The position numbers and the translations under genes were made by a program. A model generated the notes under the pieces. That model ran no database searches, had not been told where the DNA came from, and was given only the letters and a program-made list of their open reading frames with translations. Below are positions 47,506 to 59,045 of a stretch of 64,000 nt of DNA, one piece after another; position 1 is the stretch's first letter; the number at the start of each line of letters is the position of its first letter. The stretch is taken from positions 15,857,085 to 15,921,084 of the forward strand of contig JAKOON010000012.1 in assembly GCA_022577435.1 (NCBI GenBank), read 5' to 3'. The stretch comes from Embiotoca jacksoni. Its lineage: Eukaryota > Chordata > Actinopteri > Embiotocidae.

Positions 47506-47854
47506 AGGTAGGGAAAGAGAGACGGAGTGTGTGCGTACGCGCGCGTGACGGAGGAGACGGAGAGAATGAACGAGAAGAGGGTGTGCGCGTGTGGAAACGC
47601 GTGTCGACAGTGTAGCGGGGGACGCTGCAGCGGCAGCGGAGCGGCAGCTTGTAATGGGAGCTAATTGGAGCAGGGAGCAAGCGAGCCTCGCTGAGCTGCT
47701 CGCGTGCGTCACATCGGACCGCGTGCGGTATTGCGAGGGATCGTAGACTCAGGTGATCTCGGATATCAACTTCTATCTCAGACACACACACACACATCAC
47801 GTTTTCCATCTTTACAGCTAATGTCGGCAGATAGCGCATGCAAATAGTGTCGTG

Positions 47855-47875
47855 CCCCCCCCCCCCAAAAAAAAA
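47855..47875. repeat. C12-A9 tract
   Basis: Twelve C then nine A. Same C-run/A-run layout as 48087-48117. Confidence 0.9.
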
Positions 47876-48085
47876 GTCACATCAGGGCACTTTAGAGCGA
47901 GTTTTACTGTTGGGTAAATGTTTCCTACAGCGAGAGGAAAAAAGAAGACCTTTAATTTATTTCCTCAGTCGGTGTTGGTTGGCTTAAAGTGCTTCAGTAT
48001 GGTCGGACAGGAAGGAGCTCATTCACAAATAATGAGGAGTCTCGTCGCGGTGACGTAGCTGCTGCTCATTCAATACATACATCTG

Positions 48086-48086
<1 letters not shown>

Positions 48087-48116
<30 letters not shown>

Positions 48117-48117
48117 A
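48087..48117. repeat. C20-A11 tract
   Basis: Twenty C then eleven A, the second such tract within 240 bp. A T27 run follows at 48185-48211. Confidence 0.9.
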
Positions 48118-48184
48118 GGACATGTGTGTTGTATGGATGTGTTGTAAAGCACGCGAATAAGCCTGTAGTGTATTTATGGCTTCA

Positions 48185-48211
48185 TTTTTTTTTTTTTTTT
48201 TTTTTTTTTTT
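48185..48211. repeat. poly(T) tract, 27 bases
   Basis: Uninterrupted T run. Confidence 0.9.
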
Positions 48212-50026
48212 CTCCTGTAAGTGCAAAGCAAAAAAAAAAATAGAGTTGATATTTGTTTATAAGTTTGAATTTTAGTGGCTCGTAAAACGTTTTTCTTTTA
48301 TCATTCGGGGCAGCAGTGGTGATAATTATTTCTTGCTGGAGGGAAATGGTCAATGTTCATTTCTTTTTCTCCTCCATACAATATTTACTGTTCAGTTTGA
48401 GATCATTTTCAGGAGCCGCATCACTTTGTTGAAGTCAGATAAAAGGGAATTCTTCACTGCAGGAGCTGAAGTTCTACCCAAATTATATATTCCATATCTA
48501 TTTTATATCCAAGTTTAACAAATGGCTCACAATTTAGGCTGTAGACTCTACATTCATATCAATACTAAAATAAAAAATATATATTTGGTTTAAAGAAAAG
48601 TACTGAGAATGAACACACAACTCAAAGTCCACTTTGCTCTCTGTCAAAGCAGGAGTGATGGTCTCTGTCTGAAACAAACATTTGGCGAAGCATTAAGCCC
48701 AGACTGTTTTATGAGAGGAATTAAGGGTCGGGAGAGACATGAGCAGCATGTCTGCCAGAAGTTGAATCGAAGTCTGTTCTTACTTTTACAGCCAATAATG
48801 AGATTATATTTGAGCTGAAATGTGGCCATCCTCTTTAGCCATGATAGGAAGCATTACATTATCGATGTCTCCCATTCAAATACATTTCTCCCCATGGGGA
48901 TTTCTTTTCAGGACATTAACATTGCCTCTGATTTACATAATGCCTCTGGCACCATGGGTATTGATTATTAAATGTATGATGAATAAAATGATCATGAAAC
49001 TATTTATACATTTGCATTATATGAATCCATCATCAGTGTTTATAATGAAAAAAAAATCTACAGTGAGTGTCAATTATGATTTCATAATACTACATTAAAT
49101 GCAAAATATGGTTCTGATATCATTTTTTTTTTAATATGCATCTCCTCGTTGCAGGAAAATATGCATGAGCCTACACAAATCATATTCAAATATTCAATGA
49201 TCACTAGGTGGCAGTATAGTATACTATAATTGCACATATGCATATTCCCATGTGTTTACGGTCCAGTCCAACACTTGTCCTGCAGTAACTGAGAGGTATT
49301 TGATGGGATGTGACCCTGACATTTAAATGCCCCACATATTAATTTATCCCATATAATAACAACATTACTACTGCCATTATAACACATTCAAAAATGATAG
49401 TAATTAATTAAAATAAAGTGCTACTTTTTCCCCATTTTACTTTAGCTATTTTTTTAGCACCTAAAATTTATTAAAAAAAAAATGTTTTTAACTAATTTGA
49501 ATGTTTTCTATTTTTTAGTTTTTACATGTCATGATACACAATGCGCAGAAACCTCCAAATGTGGGGATTTTTGTGTATTTTTTAAACAAACAAACACATC
49601 TAACCCATTTGAAATGTTAAGAGACATAGATTTTAGAGGCCAAAATGTTACTATTTCATCTAAAAACAAAAATAAGTACAAACAATAATGCACTCTGACA
49701 CTTTGACAGCAACATGTTGCACCATTTGTCCTGATTCATTTCAAACTGAAAAAAAAGCAAAGAAATCAAAGTACGCGTCGAATTAAAATGACTAAAATTC
49801 AAAATAGAGGAGTCCAAAACGAATAAAGTGACTCTCTGACCGCAATCCTTTTTGAGGACCTCTCTATTATTCTGCTGCTTAACACAATCCATAGCAATCC
49901 AAATCCTTATCAATATCAATTTACTCATATCAATAAAGAGCAGGCTCCCTCTGGATCAGTTCTCACTGGCATCTGTCTGACATTGCAGGCCCCTCATCAT
50001 GCCCAGACCCAACTCCCCCTCCTTAT
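48212..50026. other. intergenic, nothing recognised
   Basis: AT-rich unique sequence with short A/T runs. Small frames carry no domain. Confidence 0.4.
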
Positions 50027-50132
50027 CACACACACACACACACACGCACGCACACGCACGCACACACACACACACACACACACGCACACACACACGCACA
50101 GACACACACACACGCACACACACACAAACACA
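50027..50132. repeat. (CA)n microsatellite with CG interruptions
   Basis: About 100 bp of CA units with regular CACG interruptions. Frames through it are His-Thr or Val-Cys repeats and not genes. Confidence 0.95.
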
Positions 50133-50209
50133 GCAGCCCTTGACTTTGGCGTCAATAAGGCTGACCGTCTTTGTGAGAGTATCGACAGTTATCAAAAAAT
50201 GCCCTTGAT

Positions 50210-50560
50210 GTAATTTCATGCCTGTCGACGCTCACAGGCCATATGCTAAGGATTACGGGATGCCTGCGTGCCGCATAAGTGAACGGCACTGCGCAGCGAC
50301 GGGGGCCCAGGCCTTGGTCACTTTATAGGAGCCCTTAATGGCCCTCGCTGCCAATGTTAGAGCCACAATGGCCAAGTACAGCCGAGCGTCCACTGGGGGC
50401 TACCATCAACCGCCGGCTACGGAGCAGCCAGGGAATCCCACCCCTCCCTCGCCTGACACTTACTTATCACATTAAAGAGTCCGCGGTGTCACAGCATATG
50501 TCGAGCCTTTGTGTCGGAGGCTTTAATGTCATAAGACTCCCATTTACATTTTCAGAGGTA
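50210..50560. promoter_or_regulatory. candidate regulatory (conserved non-coding) block
   Basis: Unique, GC-balanced, repeat-free stretch (CATAAGTGAACGGCACTGCG, GGCCCTCGCTGCCAATG, TAATGTCATAAGACTCCC) between a CA repeat and AT-rich sequence. No coding potential recognised. Enhancer-like by texture only. Confidence 0.2.
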
Positions 50561-51421
50561 TTCACAAATGCACAGTGAAACAGAGGGCAGCGAGCAGGCA
50601 GTGAGTGCTCTTGTGAGGGTGCTTCCACGTCTGCAAAACTTCTTTCTGTCAAAATGTCATTGAGGGTGGAGACAGTACAGTTGAAGTCTGATGAGACAAC
50701 AACCAGTTGAGTTTACTGCTGCTGCAAACACTCTGAATATGTGCTGCGGCTTTACAGATTATATAATATAATGCCTGTTTGGAAAGTTTTGCCAAAAATG
50801 TTTAGAGCTGAAGATATTCAGTTTGATTTGCCAGTGTTGAGGCCTCGAGTGAAAAATGTAGCGACTTAAACTGTCAATAGACATCGGATCAAGAGTGTAA
50901 AGTATTTGAAATTTGAAACAGCATTAAATTGCAACATCTTCAGTTTAATTGCACCATCGTATCTACTGCGTACCTGGTAATTGAACAGGATGCCCATGAA
51001 AATATATATGAGAAAAAAACATTTGAAATTATGTGAAAACACGCTTAAAACTGGGCCATTTCTCGGAGCTCTTGAAAAGTTGACATTTTGGTGATAAATG
51101 GTTTCCACAGAAGAGCGATGACAAACAAATCCTGGCCTGTGCACATCTCAAATTTCAACTAAACACACTCGGTTTAAAGATTGCCACTTTATTTATCATC
51201 AACCCTGAATTCAAGATCCTTTATGGCTCATGAGATGCTTAACAATCTCTTTAATAACGATTACAATGGGAGAACATTCTGCACAGAGGATGCTCCAACA
51301 GCAGTGATCTCTTTCTGCAGCTTTTGGTAGCATGCAATGTACTTTACAGCACAAACTCAATACTTTTGCAGTGTTTGATTTTTGTATGTTTGCATCCTTT
51401 GGTTACCTTGAATTTAATCAA
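50561..51421. other. intergenic, nothing recognised
   Basis: No exon, repeat family or RNA gene identified. Confidence 0.4.
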
Positions 51422-51475
51422 CCCCCCCCCACCCACCCACCCACACACACACACACACACCACCACCACCACCTC
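51422..51475. repeat. compound microsatellite C9-(ACCC)n-(AC)n-(ACC)n
   Basis: Four simple motifs adjoin within 54 bp, each differing by one slippage or point step from the next. Confidence 0.9.
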
Positions 51476-54419
51476 CTCTGCTTTGTTTTTCTGCAGCTGA
51501 TGGTGGCTGAAGCGACTTAGCTGTTTTGTAAGCATGTGCACATCCTGATCTCTCATAATATTAGTTAAAATCAATGTGCTGCTTTTTTAATTATTGCTCA
51601 TGGTACAAAGCGGGGAAGGCTCATTTAAGGGGGGATCGATATGGGAGAGCGATTGGTAGACGGTGGAGCTGTACATCAGGCGGCTTGATGTGAAAATCAT
51701 TGGGGCCTGTGCAGGCTGTGGCTCGCGCTGATCATCCTGGTTAGCCCCCCAGCTGGCTGCAGGGCCTGGGTAATGGGTGAACCCTCCGTGAACCAGCATC
51801 CTTAGCCTCCACAACACTCCTCAGAGCAGCACACCGTCGTACATCGCCCCAGCCGCTATACAGGGCAGGAATAACACATCATAAACTCTATTACAAATAG
51901 AATCTAAAAAAAGTAAGTGCATTTCTCATTCTCCTCCTCTTCATCTCCCCATTGATTATCTGTGCCTGGGATTATTCTCTTTTTATTTGGTCCTGTTCCT
52001 CCACTTGTGATACTCTCCCCTCCATCCCCAGATACAGCAGTGCATTGTTCCTCCATGTGCACTTCTATTATCTCTGCTATCTGTCCCCTGACCACGACCA
52101 GACCTGACTGGAGGCTTGTGCTACGCTGCTCTGTGGGCTTTAAAGAGGTTAATAACTTGGGCCTGCGGACATTATTTAAGGGTGGCCAGAGGAAATGTAA
52201 CGCTCCTCTGTTTCTGTTGCTTTAGAGCCACCTTTGACCCTGGAATTGTCCCTCCCTCACCAGCCCACATGACAAACACAACCTTATATCCACTACATCC
52301 CCACTTTCTCTCCCTTTCTCTTCACGCTGGACTCTCCTCGTTCCTCAGTTTTAGCGGAAGCCGGTTCAGATCTCCTTCATCATGCAGTTTGGCCCCTCTG
52401 GCGCTAAACTGATACAAATGACGTCAATCTCGAAAAGTGTGAACGGCAGCGTTTCGCAGCCTCTTACTGTTATTTGTCACCATTTCTGTCTCCAAAATGG
52501 CTCCATTTTGCAAGGAGATAAAAAAAAAAAAAAAAAAGCAAAAAGTTAAAGGCCCAAATAATTGTTTTCATCATTAGATCACTAAGCATTTATCATGCAG
52601 TTTGTATATCAGCGCACAGTGGATGATTTATACAGGCTCTTCAGCAACCAATGGGATACCTCTATGAGGGTATCAATCCCTATAAGCACTGATCCAATGT
52701 ACAATCAGCATCTTGGAAAGCTGAGTTTCACAAGCAATGTTCCCAAACGGACAAAAAGGGGTAAAAAAAAAAGAGCAAAGCTTTTCCTTATTTCCTACCT
52801 TAACACAGACACCAAACAGCAGTGGGGAAGCAAAACTATTCATACTGCAACAGAAATCATGGGGTATGACAAATATTCTCAATTTCTAATGACTACTTTC
52901 CCTTCTTTCTACAGAGAACAATTGGATTTTCATGTGGTAGCCATTGTTAAAAAAAAAACACATTAGTAAGGCTTAATACACATTCTGACATTAGCTAAAG
53001 GCACTTTTGCAATCACCTAAATCAAATGCTTTTATTTTGACAAGCTCCCAGTATAAAATGTGTCCAATTAGACTTTAATACTGGTGAGACACAGTGACCC
53101 TTCCCTCTATATCACATTCGGAAACACTAATGTAATGGTTGCTTCTCATTTGGCCGGTCTTTTTTAGATGATCGTTATATATCATCTGCATCGTTCACAT
53201 GCTTATATACACACAGCGCACTCATTCACTCCCACTGAAGGCAGACGGTTACTGCGGGGCATCAATCATTTGTCCATAAGAGAGGTTCATTTACTAATTA
53301 AAATCTTAAAAAAAAAAGAGGGGAGAATTGACTAAGCACTAAATTCTTAATCACAAGTTTTGACCAGCAACTGACAATACAATCTACAGTGAAAAATCAA
53401 TCAAGCCGACGCAGACTATTTTTATGAACTGGCCTTTTATTTGTTTGATCACCAAGGTCATTTATTTTGCCTTTAATTCCCCCTCTTAGCACAGTATATT
53501 CAATCATTTTGATTGTATTGTGTAGCGGATGAGTCTCAGCATTATTTTCTCCCACGATGACAAAGCACATTGGATGAAAAAAAAAGAAAAAAAAGAATTC
53601 AGATCTGAGTGGATATCAATAAATTAAACTCATGCTTAATTTTCCTTGCTTGTCAATGTTGATGCCTGTCAATTTCAAAGGGTCCACGTGCTTTATCTAA
53701 TGAAAGAGGCGGAGGGCACAATACTCTTTCATTTGGCTGAAAATGCTCGGTTCAGCCAGATTTAAGATGAAATGATGCCTTTGGTTATGGACTGTGATTA
53801 ATATCAAGGACATCAGAGTTCATCTAAATATAGATGATCTGCACCCGCCTTTAGCGATGCTGAGTCGGCATCGCGTAGAGAACACACGGATAAATATCAT
53901 CCAAACGCCAATAACAACATGGAAGACGTAACGCAAACTTGAAGAATCTGGCTTGATAGGGACCGATAAGATTAACACAGCCTTATGAAGGCGGGGAGCA
54001 GTCACAGAAACAGTGATGGTGAGGAGAGTTTGAAGTTTGGCAGTCTGCCTGGTCATTGGCTGGTTGGTAATTATTGTCACAGACTTTACACAAAACCTAA
54101 AAGCACATCTAGACAGCGCACTGCTTGGTCAGTCTAAAGAATGCAGAGAAAACACTTCTTCCTTTTATCATGACTCTTTTATCAGATATATATTGTTTTC
54201 TTCTATATGATTAGATTGAGCATTATACTAATTTGTGTGGTAAAACAAACCAAATTATTTACATATGCATCAAAATAGTTCTTTTAAGTATACAAGAAAC
54301 AGGAAAAAGTGGGTAGGCTATGTTAGCTTTAGCTAAGGCTGTATCACAAGCGACCTTACTGCTTGGTTTTCACTTCTGTTTTAAACAACAACAAAAAATA
54401 AATACAAAACCCCCCCCAA
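51476..54419. other. intergenic; unique sequence, some blocks enhancer-like
   Basis: 51600-51830 (GGGGGGATCGATATGGGAGA, GGGGCCTGTGCAGGCTGTGG) is GC-balanced and non-coding. A16-type run at 52522-52537 and A9 at 53308-53316. The 123-codon frame 52595-52966 has no recognised domain. Confidence 0.35.
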
Positions 54420-54485
54420 AAAACAAGATGGTGCCAGCCAAAATCCCAAACTCAAGACTTCAAAACGACAATTCACAAACTACAA
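54420..54485 (+). repeat. dispersed repeat R1, short fragment
   Basis: AACAAGATGGTGCCAGCCAA, AACTCAAGACTTCAAAACGA, CAATTCACAAACTACA. This matches the end region of R1 (GAGGCTTCAAAACAAGAGTT, CACAAACC at 39500-39535). Confidence 0.55.
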
Positions 54486-54651
54486 CAGTTCTACCTTCAC
54501 AATAAATATATTATGTAAAAATACATTTGAAAAAAGTGGGATTCTGACCTAAACTCAAATTTGACAAAACAATTTATTGCACTTTGGCTTTTTAGGGTAC
54601 AACAGGTGGCTATCTTCAGAGCAGTTTGGCTCACATGGACATAAGCTGCTG

Positions 54652-54760
54652 TATTAGTGGTGGAGGAAGTATTCAAATCATTTACATACATACAAATGGA
54701 ATTGCAAAGAAATACTCTGTGAATGTGCTGCATTTGAAATTTCATTTAAAAGTAAAAAAG
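54652..54760 (+). repeat. dispersed repeat, 'GGTGGAGGAAGTATTCA' type
   Basis: Begins TAGTGGTGGAGGAAGTATTC, AAATCATTTACATACATAC and later AAAAGTAAAAAAGCG. Same family as 9758-9905. Confidence 0.6.
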
Positions 54761-55589
54761 CGTTTGCCACAAAATGATCTTGTTTGCTGGTCCAGCTGCA
54801 GTTAATGTTTTTTGCTGACTGATCATTCCTTTCTTGTGTAAAATAATCTTAAATGTAACTTTTAGCATTTTTCTTTCAAATATGGTGCCTATAAAGCAGC
54901 TTAAAATGTAAAGTGGTCCTCCAAATTTTACTTAATGACAATATAAATCTACTTACTATTCTCTATTACATATAAACCGGGCAAATCTTGAACTACTACT
55001 TGAAATCTTGAACAAATACTAGGTAAGAAATGGCCTTTCGGTTTGTCCCTGTCAGCTGAATTCTGACCAAATGAGGTGATTCACAGCAAATGTAATGTCA
55101 AACACATGTTGTGACAGCTTTAAAAATGCAAACATAAAGCAGAGCACAGGTTCCCTGCACTGATATATATCCTGATATATGTGAGCAAACATGTTGCCAC
55201 TATACGGTCCTGTAACTGCCTCTCCCCTCGCAGATAACGCAGTGAAAAACCCAGCTGCTTTCATCGAGATTGAGACAAGTTTCTCTTTGATGGGAGAATG
55301 TAAATGTGTCATTTATACCTGTCTTGTCTTTTATCATGATAAAGCAGTTCATACTCCGGGAAAAGGGGAAAGAGAAATGCAAGCAGTAGCTTCATTCATC
55401 GCCTGTCCTGTTTCATTCACACGCTTGTGATTCTCTATCATGCTCCTCTCAGCAGCCGTCAAGAGGCCAGCTAGCATTGAAACAAATCTCTCATATTCTG
55501 CTTTTTGATTTCATTCTTTCTCCCTGTCGTCTCTCCTATTAGCTTATTCATTCTTCACATGTGACTGCCAGCCTGTTAAGGTCATATTA
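54761..55589. other. intergenic, nothing recognised
   Basis: The frame 55191-55430 and its reverse overlaps have no domain. Confidence 0.4.
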
Positions 55590-55860
55590 AACCAAAGCAA
55601 TCCACTTTAAATGGTTATCTACGACGCGCATTAAAAAGCTCTTTGCTGCCCTTTAAATATTGTGATTGGGTTATAGGGGGGTCGCTGTTTCGGAGCGCTG
55701 ATCGCTCTCCCAGGAGCCCGCTTCAGAATATAAATTGAGTAATATTATAAAGGCGGGCACTCCAGAAGGACTGGGTAATGAATAGGATTCATGATCTGAG
55801 GAGGAACAGGAGGTCATGCAATGAAGTGAAATACTCTAATAACTCCAATCCAAACCCACT
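55590..55860. promoter_or_regulatory. candidate regulatory (conserved non-coding) block
   Basis: Unique block with TTTAAATATTGTGATTGGGT, GGAGCGCTGATCGCTCTCCC (an imperfect palindrome with GAGCGCTGATCGCTC) and TAAATTGAGTAATATTATAA. Non-coding. Enhancer-like by texture only. Confidence 0.2.
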
Positions 55861-55962
55861 CAGATGATGATACATTAACTGAGGGACCCTTGTATTCCTG
55901 TTTTTTTCTCTCTTGTGTCAGACTATATGAGCATTACATCGACTCCAAAAGCACTTGCTGTG

Positions 55963-55984
55963 AAAAAAAAAAAAAAAAAAAAAA
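55963..55984. repeat. poly(A) tract, 22 bases
   Basis: Uninterrupted A run. A second A-rich run is at 56128-56140. Confidence 0.9.
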
Positions 55985-56941
55985 GAATGGAGAGAAAGCT
56001 GATCTGGTTGGTAATGGTCCTTTAAAGTTCTGGTTTTGACTTTAATGTCAAAGCCACCTCCAACGGTGGTAGAGGGTCAGATCAAATCTCTGCAAATCTT
56101 GTAATCTTCTGCAAAGAAATTAATAAAAAAAAAAAAAGAAAGAAGCAGATTTGTATTCTATTACTTATGCAATTTCATGTCTCAAGAAATGTACCAGGCA
56201 GATCAGACAACAGATTACTCCCACCAAAGGCCTAAATACAAGATATTAAGATTTTAGATGTAATCCCTCTGTGATTATGATTTTCTTTTTTTCTGCAAGG
56301 AATTACATTCATCATCTTACATAGTAAGCTGTGTTTATTTGAGGTGGTCCGTGGATAGTTTTGCATGTTATCCCTTCAGATCAAGATAAATCTGGTACAT
56401 GCGATCATTGGCCTTCTGCCTCTCTGTATTTGACCTATCTAACTTATACCTGGGAGTGACATGTTATTTAACTGTTCCCAACTGGGCTCGACATGCAAGC
56501 TTTGTTCCTTAGTCATAATTTATCAAAAGATGTGATTGTGGTAATAAACAGTGAGCGTGTGAGTGGCTCAAAATGATATTTCCCTGCATGCTTTTATTCT
56601 TCATGTTAATATTTCAGACTACAAGAGCTGTTTGAATTATTTCATAAAGTTGGTATTTGCAGTTCTTTTGGTGATGGGATTGCAGAACTGCAGAGCCTCC
56701 CACAGATTGGTAAACATTTACTGTTATATCATGCTTTTAATAGAAGGCATGTAGGCTTTCTCCCTGTCAGTGGATCTTGATGGAGTGTATAGGAGTGCTG
56801 GAATGAGTCGGGCTTCTTGCAATCAGGCACAGGGAAAATGGTTAATTCCACTTGTGATGACACCGGCTCGGCAAGCACAACAGTTTTCAAGTGCTGACAC
56901 TGACCAGTAATGACTGAACGAATGGATAGAGAATAGAGAAG
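55985..56941. other. intergenic, nothing recognised
   Basis: No exon or repeat family identified. Confidence 0.4.
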
Positions 56942-57003
<62 letters not shown>

Positions 57004-57030
57004 GTGCGTGCGTGTGTGTGTGTGTGTGTG
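56942..57030. repeat. (GT)n microsatellite
   Basis: Nearly 90 bp of GT units with a CCGTGCGTGCGTG interruption at 57002-57012. It is followed at 57103-57137 by a purine-only GAGA stretch. Confidence 0.95.
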
Positions 57031-57219
57031 GACGGGGGGAGGGATGGACGGAGAAGGGCCGAGAAAGGCTAGAGGAGTCAGTAAAAGAGACACTAGTAAA
57101 GTATGAGCGAGAGAGAGAAAAAGAGAGTAAGAGAGACACAGCTGCTTCTGCACAATCGCTTTTCAGCATCTACAGTCCCAAGCCAAAATACCATTAATAC
57201 AAGTGTCAGAGGAGTGAGT

Positions 57220-57640
57220 GGAATCAGGCACAGTGCGATGGCTTTGAGTGGCTTGAGAAGAAAATGCCCAGGATCCTTTGGGGGAACTGGGCCTGTCCGA
57301 GACGGCCGTCCATTCTTCTGGCCCCCTCTTTTGTGGCGCTGCCTCTCTCTGAACGTCCTCCTCCTTTTATTTTGTGCGAAGATTAAATTGCACATGATCT
57401 CTAATGTCTCCGGCCCCGCCGCTCGTCGTAGGTCGACGACCTCCATGCGGCTCGGATAATAGATACATCCTCTGTTTGTCTTGTGGTGAAACGCTCGTCC
57501 GCCACAGTCCAGTAACCCGCCATTGTCACACAGTCTGAAGCAATTAAGTAAAATGGTGGATAAAGCCTCGGTGCATCCTTTCAATATTTATTGCATCCTC
57601 TTTGTGAACAGAGCTATTTAGTCGCTGTATCCAAAATGAT
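57220..57640. promoter_or_regulatory. candidate regulatory (conserved non-coding) block, GC-richer
   Basis: Unique, CpG-containing stretch (GGGCCTGTCCGAGACGGCCG, CCCCGCCGCTCGTCGTAGGT, CGACGACCTCC) flanked by AT-rich DNA. The minus-strand frame 57093-57584 (163 codons) runs through it, basic and without a recognised domain. No convincing splice context. Regulatory role is inference. Confidence 0.2.
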
Positions 57641-58755
57641 CACTAATGCAATTACAACTGCATTTAGAATACACATTAAGAGTAATCTTCACCCCTTAGA
57701 GAGGACCCCGGTGCTCCAATGAAAGGAGATAACAGATGAAAGTTGTTGTCGGTCAATAGAAAAGAATACATCCTCTGTATCTACCATTTTAACACAACAA
57801 TGTCTGTTGAGGCTGGTTGGTGTTAATCTGTGCAAAACATCATTATTTATATTTATTTTCCATAATGCTCACACTTATTATTGAAATGTTTGTGTACAAC
57901 ATTTTTGTTCAGTTGTGCTGACCACTACAATGACATCTATTTCATTAAACTGTGTGTTGCTGATGTTTCCGTGCGCTGCACTTCTCTTTCCTTTTGTCAG
58001 TTCTGGCTGTAACTCTCCCGCTCCGTTTCTCTGTATTATTTCAAACACATCCGAAGCACAAAAACACAGTCTTGATATATGTTGTGGCTCCGCTGTCAGG
58101 AAGTTTGGCTTGTGCAATGAGGTTTGAGAAGAGTTTGAAATTTTCAAACATGAAAGCGCAGCTGAAAATAGGAGTGGTGAGTCAAACAGGAAAAGCTTCT
58201 TGTGTAGAGGCTTACCAATAATAAACCTTTGACTGCAGCATACATAGTGAGCCACAAAAGACTTCATTAAAACCTGTACAGTCGACGTGTGATGCGTCTG
58301 TGGAAAGATTAACAGCATTTTGAAGGATGTGGCAAGATTATAAACACTACAATTCAAATGTGAGGAAATTCATTCACTCTGTTTTGTTCTCAGAAAGATG
58401 AACTCACAAGTGTGGTTTGACTCTGGATGGTAAAGTCAAAGGCAGAGCAGGAAGCTGGGTTTTGGAAAAAAAAGCTTGTGGCCGTGTAAGTTGTCATCAA
58501 CCTCTCACCAGTTCAGAATAGCTGTCTCCATCGATGTACTGTATGTTTGAAAAGAAATGTTGGCAGTCATGCATGGCTTAATCATTTATTCCATTACAGT
58601 AACTTTGCCAATGTAGGGGTCAGCTGGTTTGCTTCTTTGGATCTACTTTGGTTTTTGTGTTACCTTGTCTGGTGCCACACGTTGGCACGGGGCCTGTGAT
58701 TATGTGGAGGAAGCTAACTTCTACCAAAAGTGGTCTTATTGAAATTGTAATGCTA
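57641..58755. other. intergenic, nothing recognised
   Basis: The 159-codon minus frame 57878-58357 shows no domain and lies in ordinary AT-rich sequence. Confidence 0.4.
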
Positions 58756-59045
58756 ATTGCAGGCTGTGTGTTGATGGTCTGTAAATACAAGGGGGATCAA
58801 AAGGTTCCGAGAGAGGCGGTGGGGAGCAACAGTTGTGTTGTGGCATGCAAGAAGCTCGTTTTGGGTGTGGGCGGGTGCGTTGTTATGCGGTAGGACCAAA
58901 GTGCCATCGCACCTCAGTTCATGTTGTTTGTGCTGAATGTTTTCCCTCGGACACATCCGAATATCACACCAGAACTCAAGTGTTAACAGTCTGACCCTGA
59001 GGGACAAAATTACGGTGCACAGTCTTGCGAATGTCAAAGAAAACC
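58756..59045 (-). pseudogene. mariner-like transposase fragment
   Basis: The minus frame contains CPRENIQHKQHELRCDGTL, then VLPHNNAPAHTQNELLACHN and TTVAPH. This matches the second catalytic block of mariner transposases (LRExxxxKRPELxxxGxxxLHHDNAPAHT, VxxxLAxxNVxVLPHPPYSPDL). The catalytic Asp of HDNAPAH is Asn here, and the PYSPDL block is destroyed by frame loss, so the element is dead. The plus strand at 58789-58813 has GGGGGATCAAAAGGTTCCGA, a typical mariner internal segment. Confidence 0.75.

Larger units (their letters stand above)
47170..47780. promoter_or_regulatory. CpG-rich block, candidate orphan promoter or regulatory element
   Basis: From about 47470 to 47740 CpG is strikingly frequent for this AT-rich region (GCGCGCGCGCGCG, CGTACGCGCGCGTGACG, AACGCGTGTCGACAG, TCGCGTGCGTCACATCGGAC). 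The stretch AGCGGCAGCTTGTAATGGGA, GCTAATTGGAG is unique. In vertebrates such an island in a desert often marks a first exon or an unmethylated regulatory element. The minus-strand frames across it (161 and 142 codons) are arginine/histidine-rich low-complexity and not convincing genes. Confidence 0.35.

Noticed and set aside
47227..47839. Two overlapping minus-strand frames of 161 and 142 codons
   Set aside because: Their content is set by GT, GC and CA repeats and a CpG-rich core (Arg/His/Thr/Ser-rich). Overlapping frames on the same strand with no recognisable domain point to composition, not coding.
49956..50219. His/Thr- and Val/Cys-repeat frames on both strands
   Set aside because: Direct translations of the (CA)n microsatellite.
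56729..57584. Frames of 146, 88, 118 and 163 codons
   Set aside because: The first two read the (GT)n repeat. The others cross a CpG-containing unique block without any domain, and overlap each other on opposite strands.
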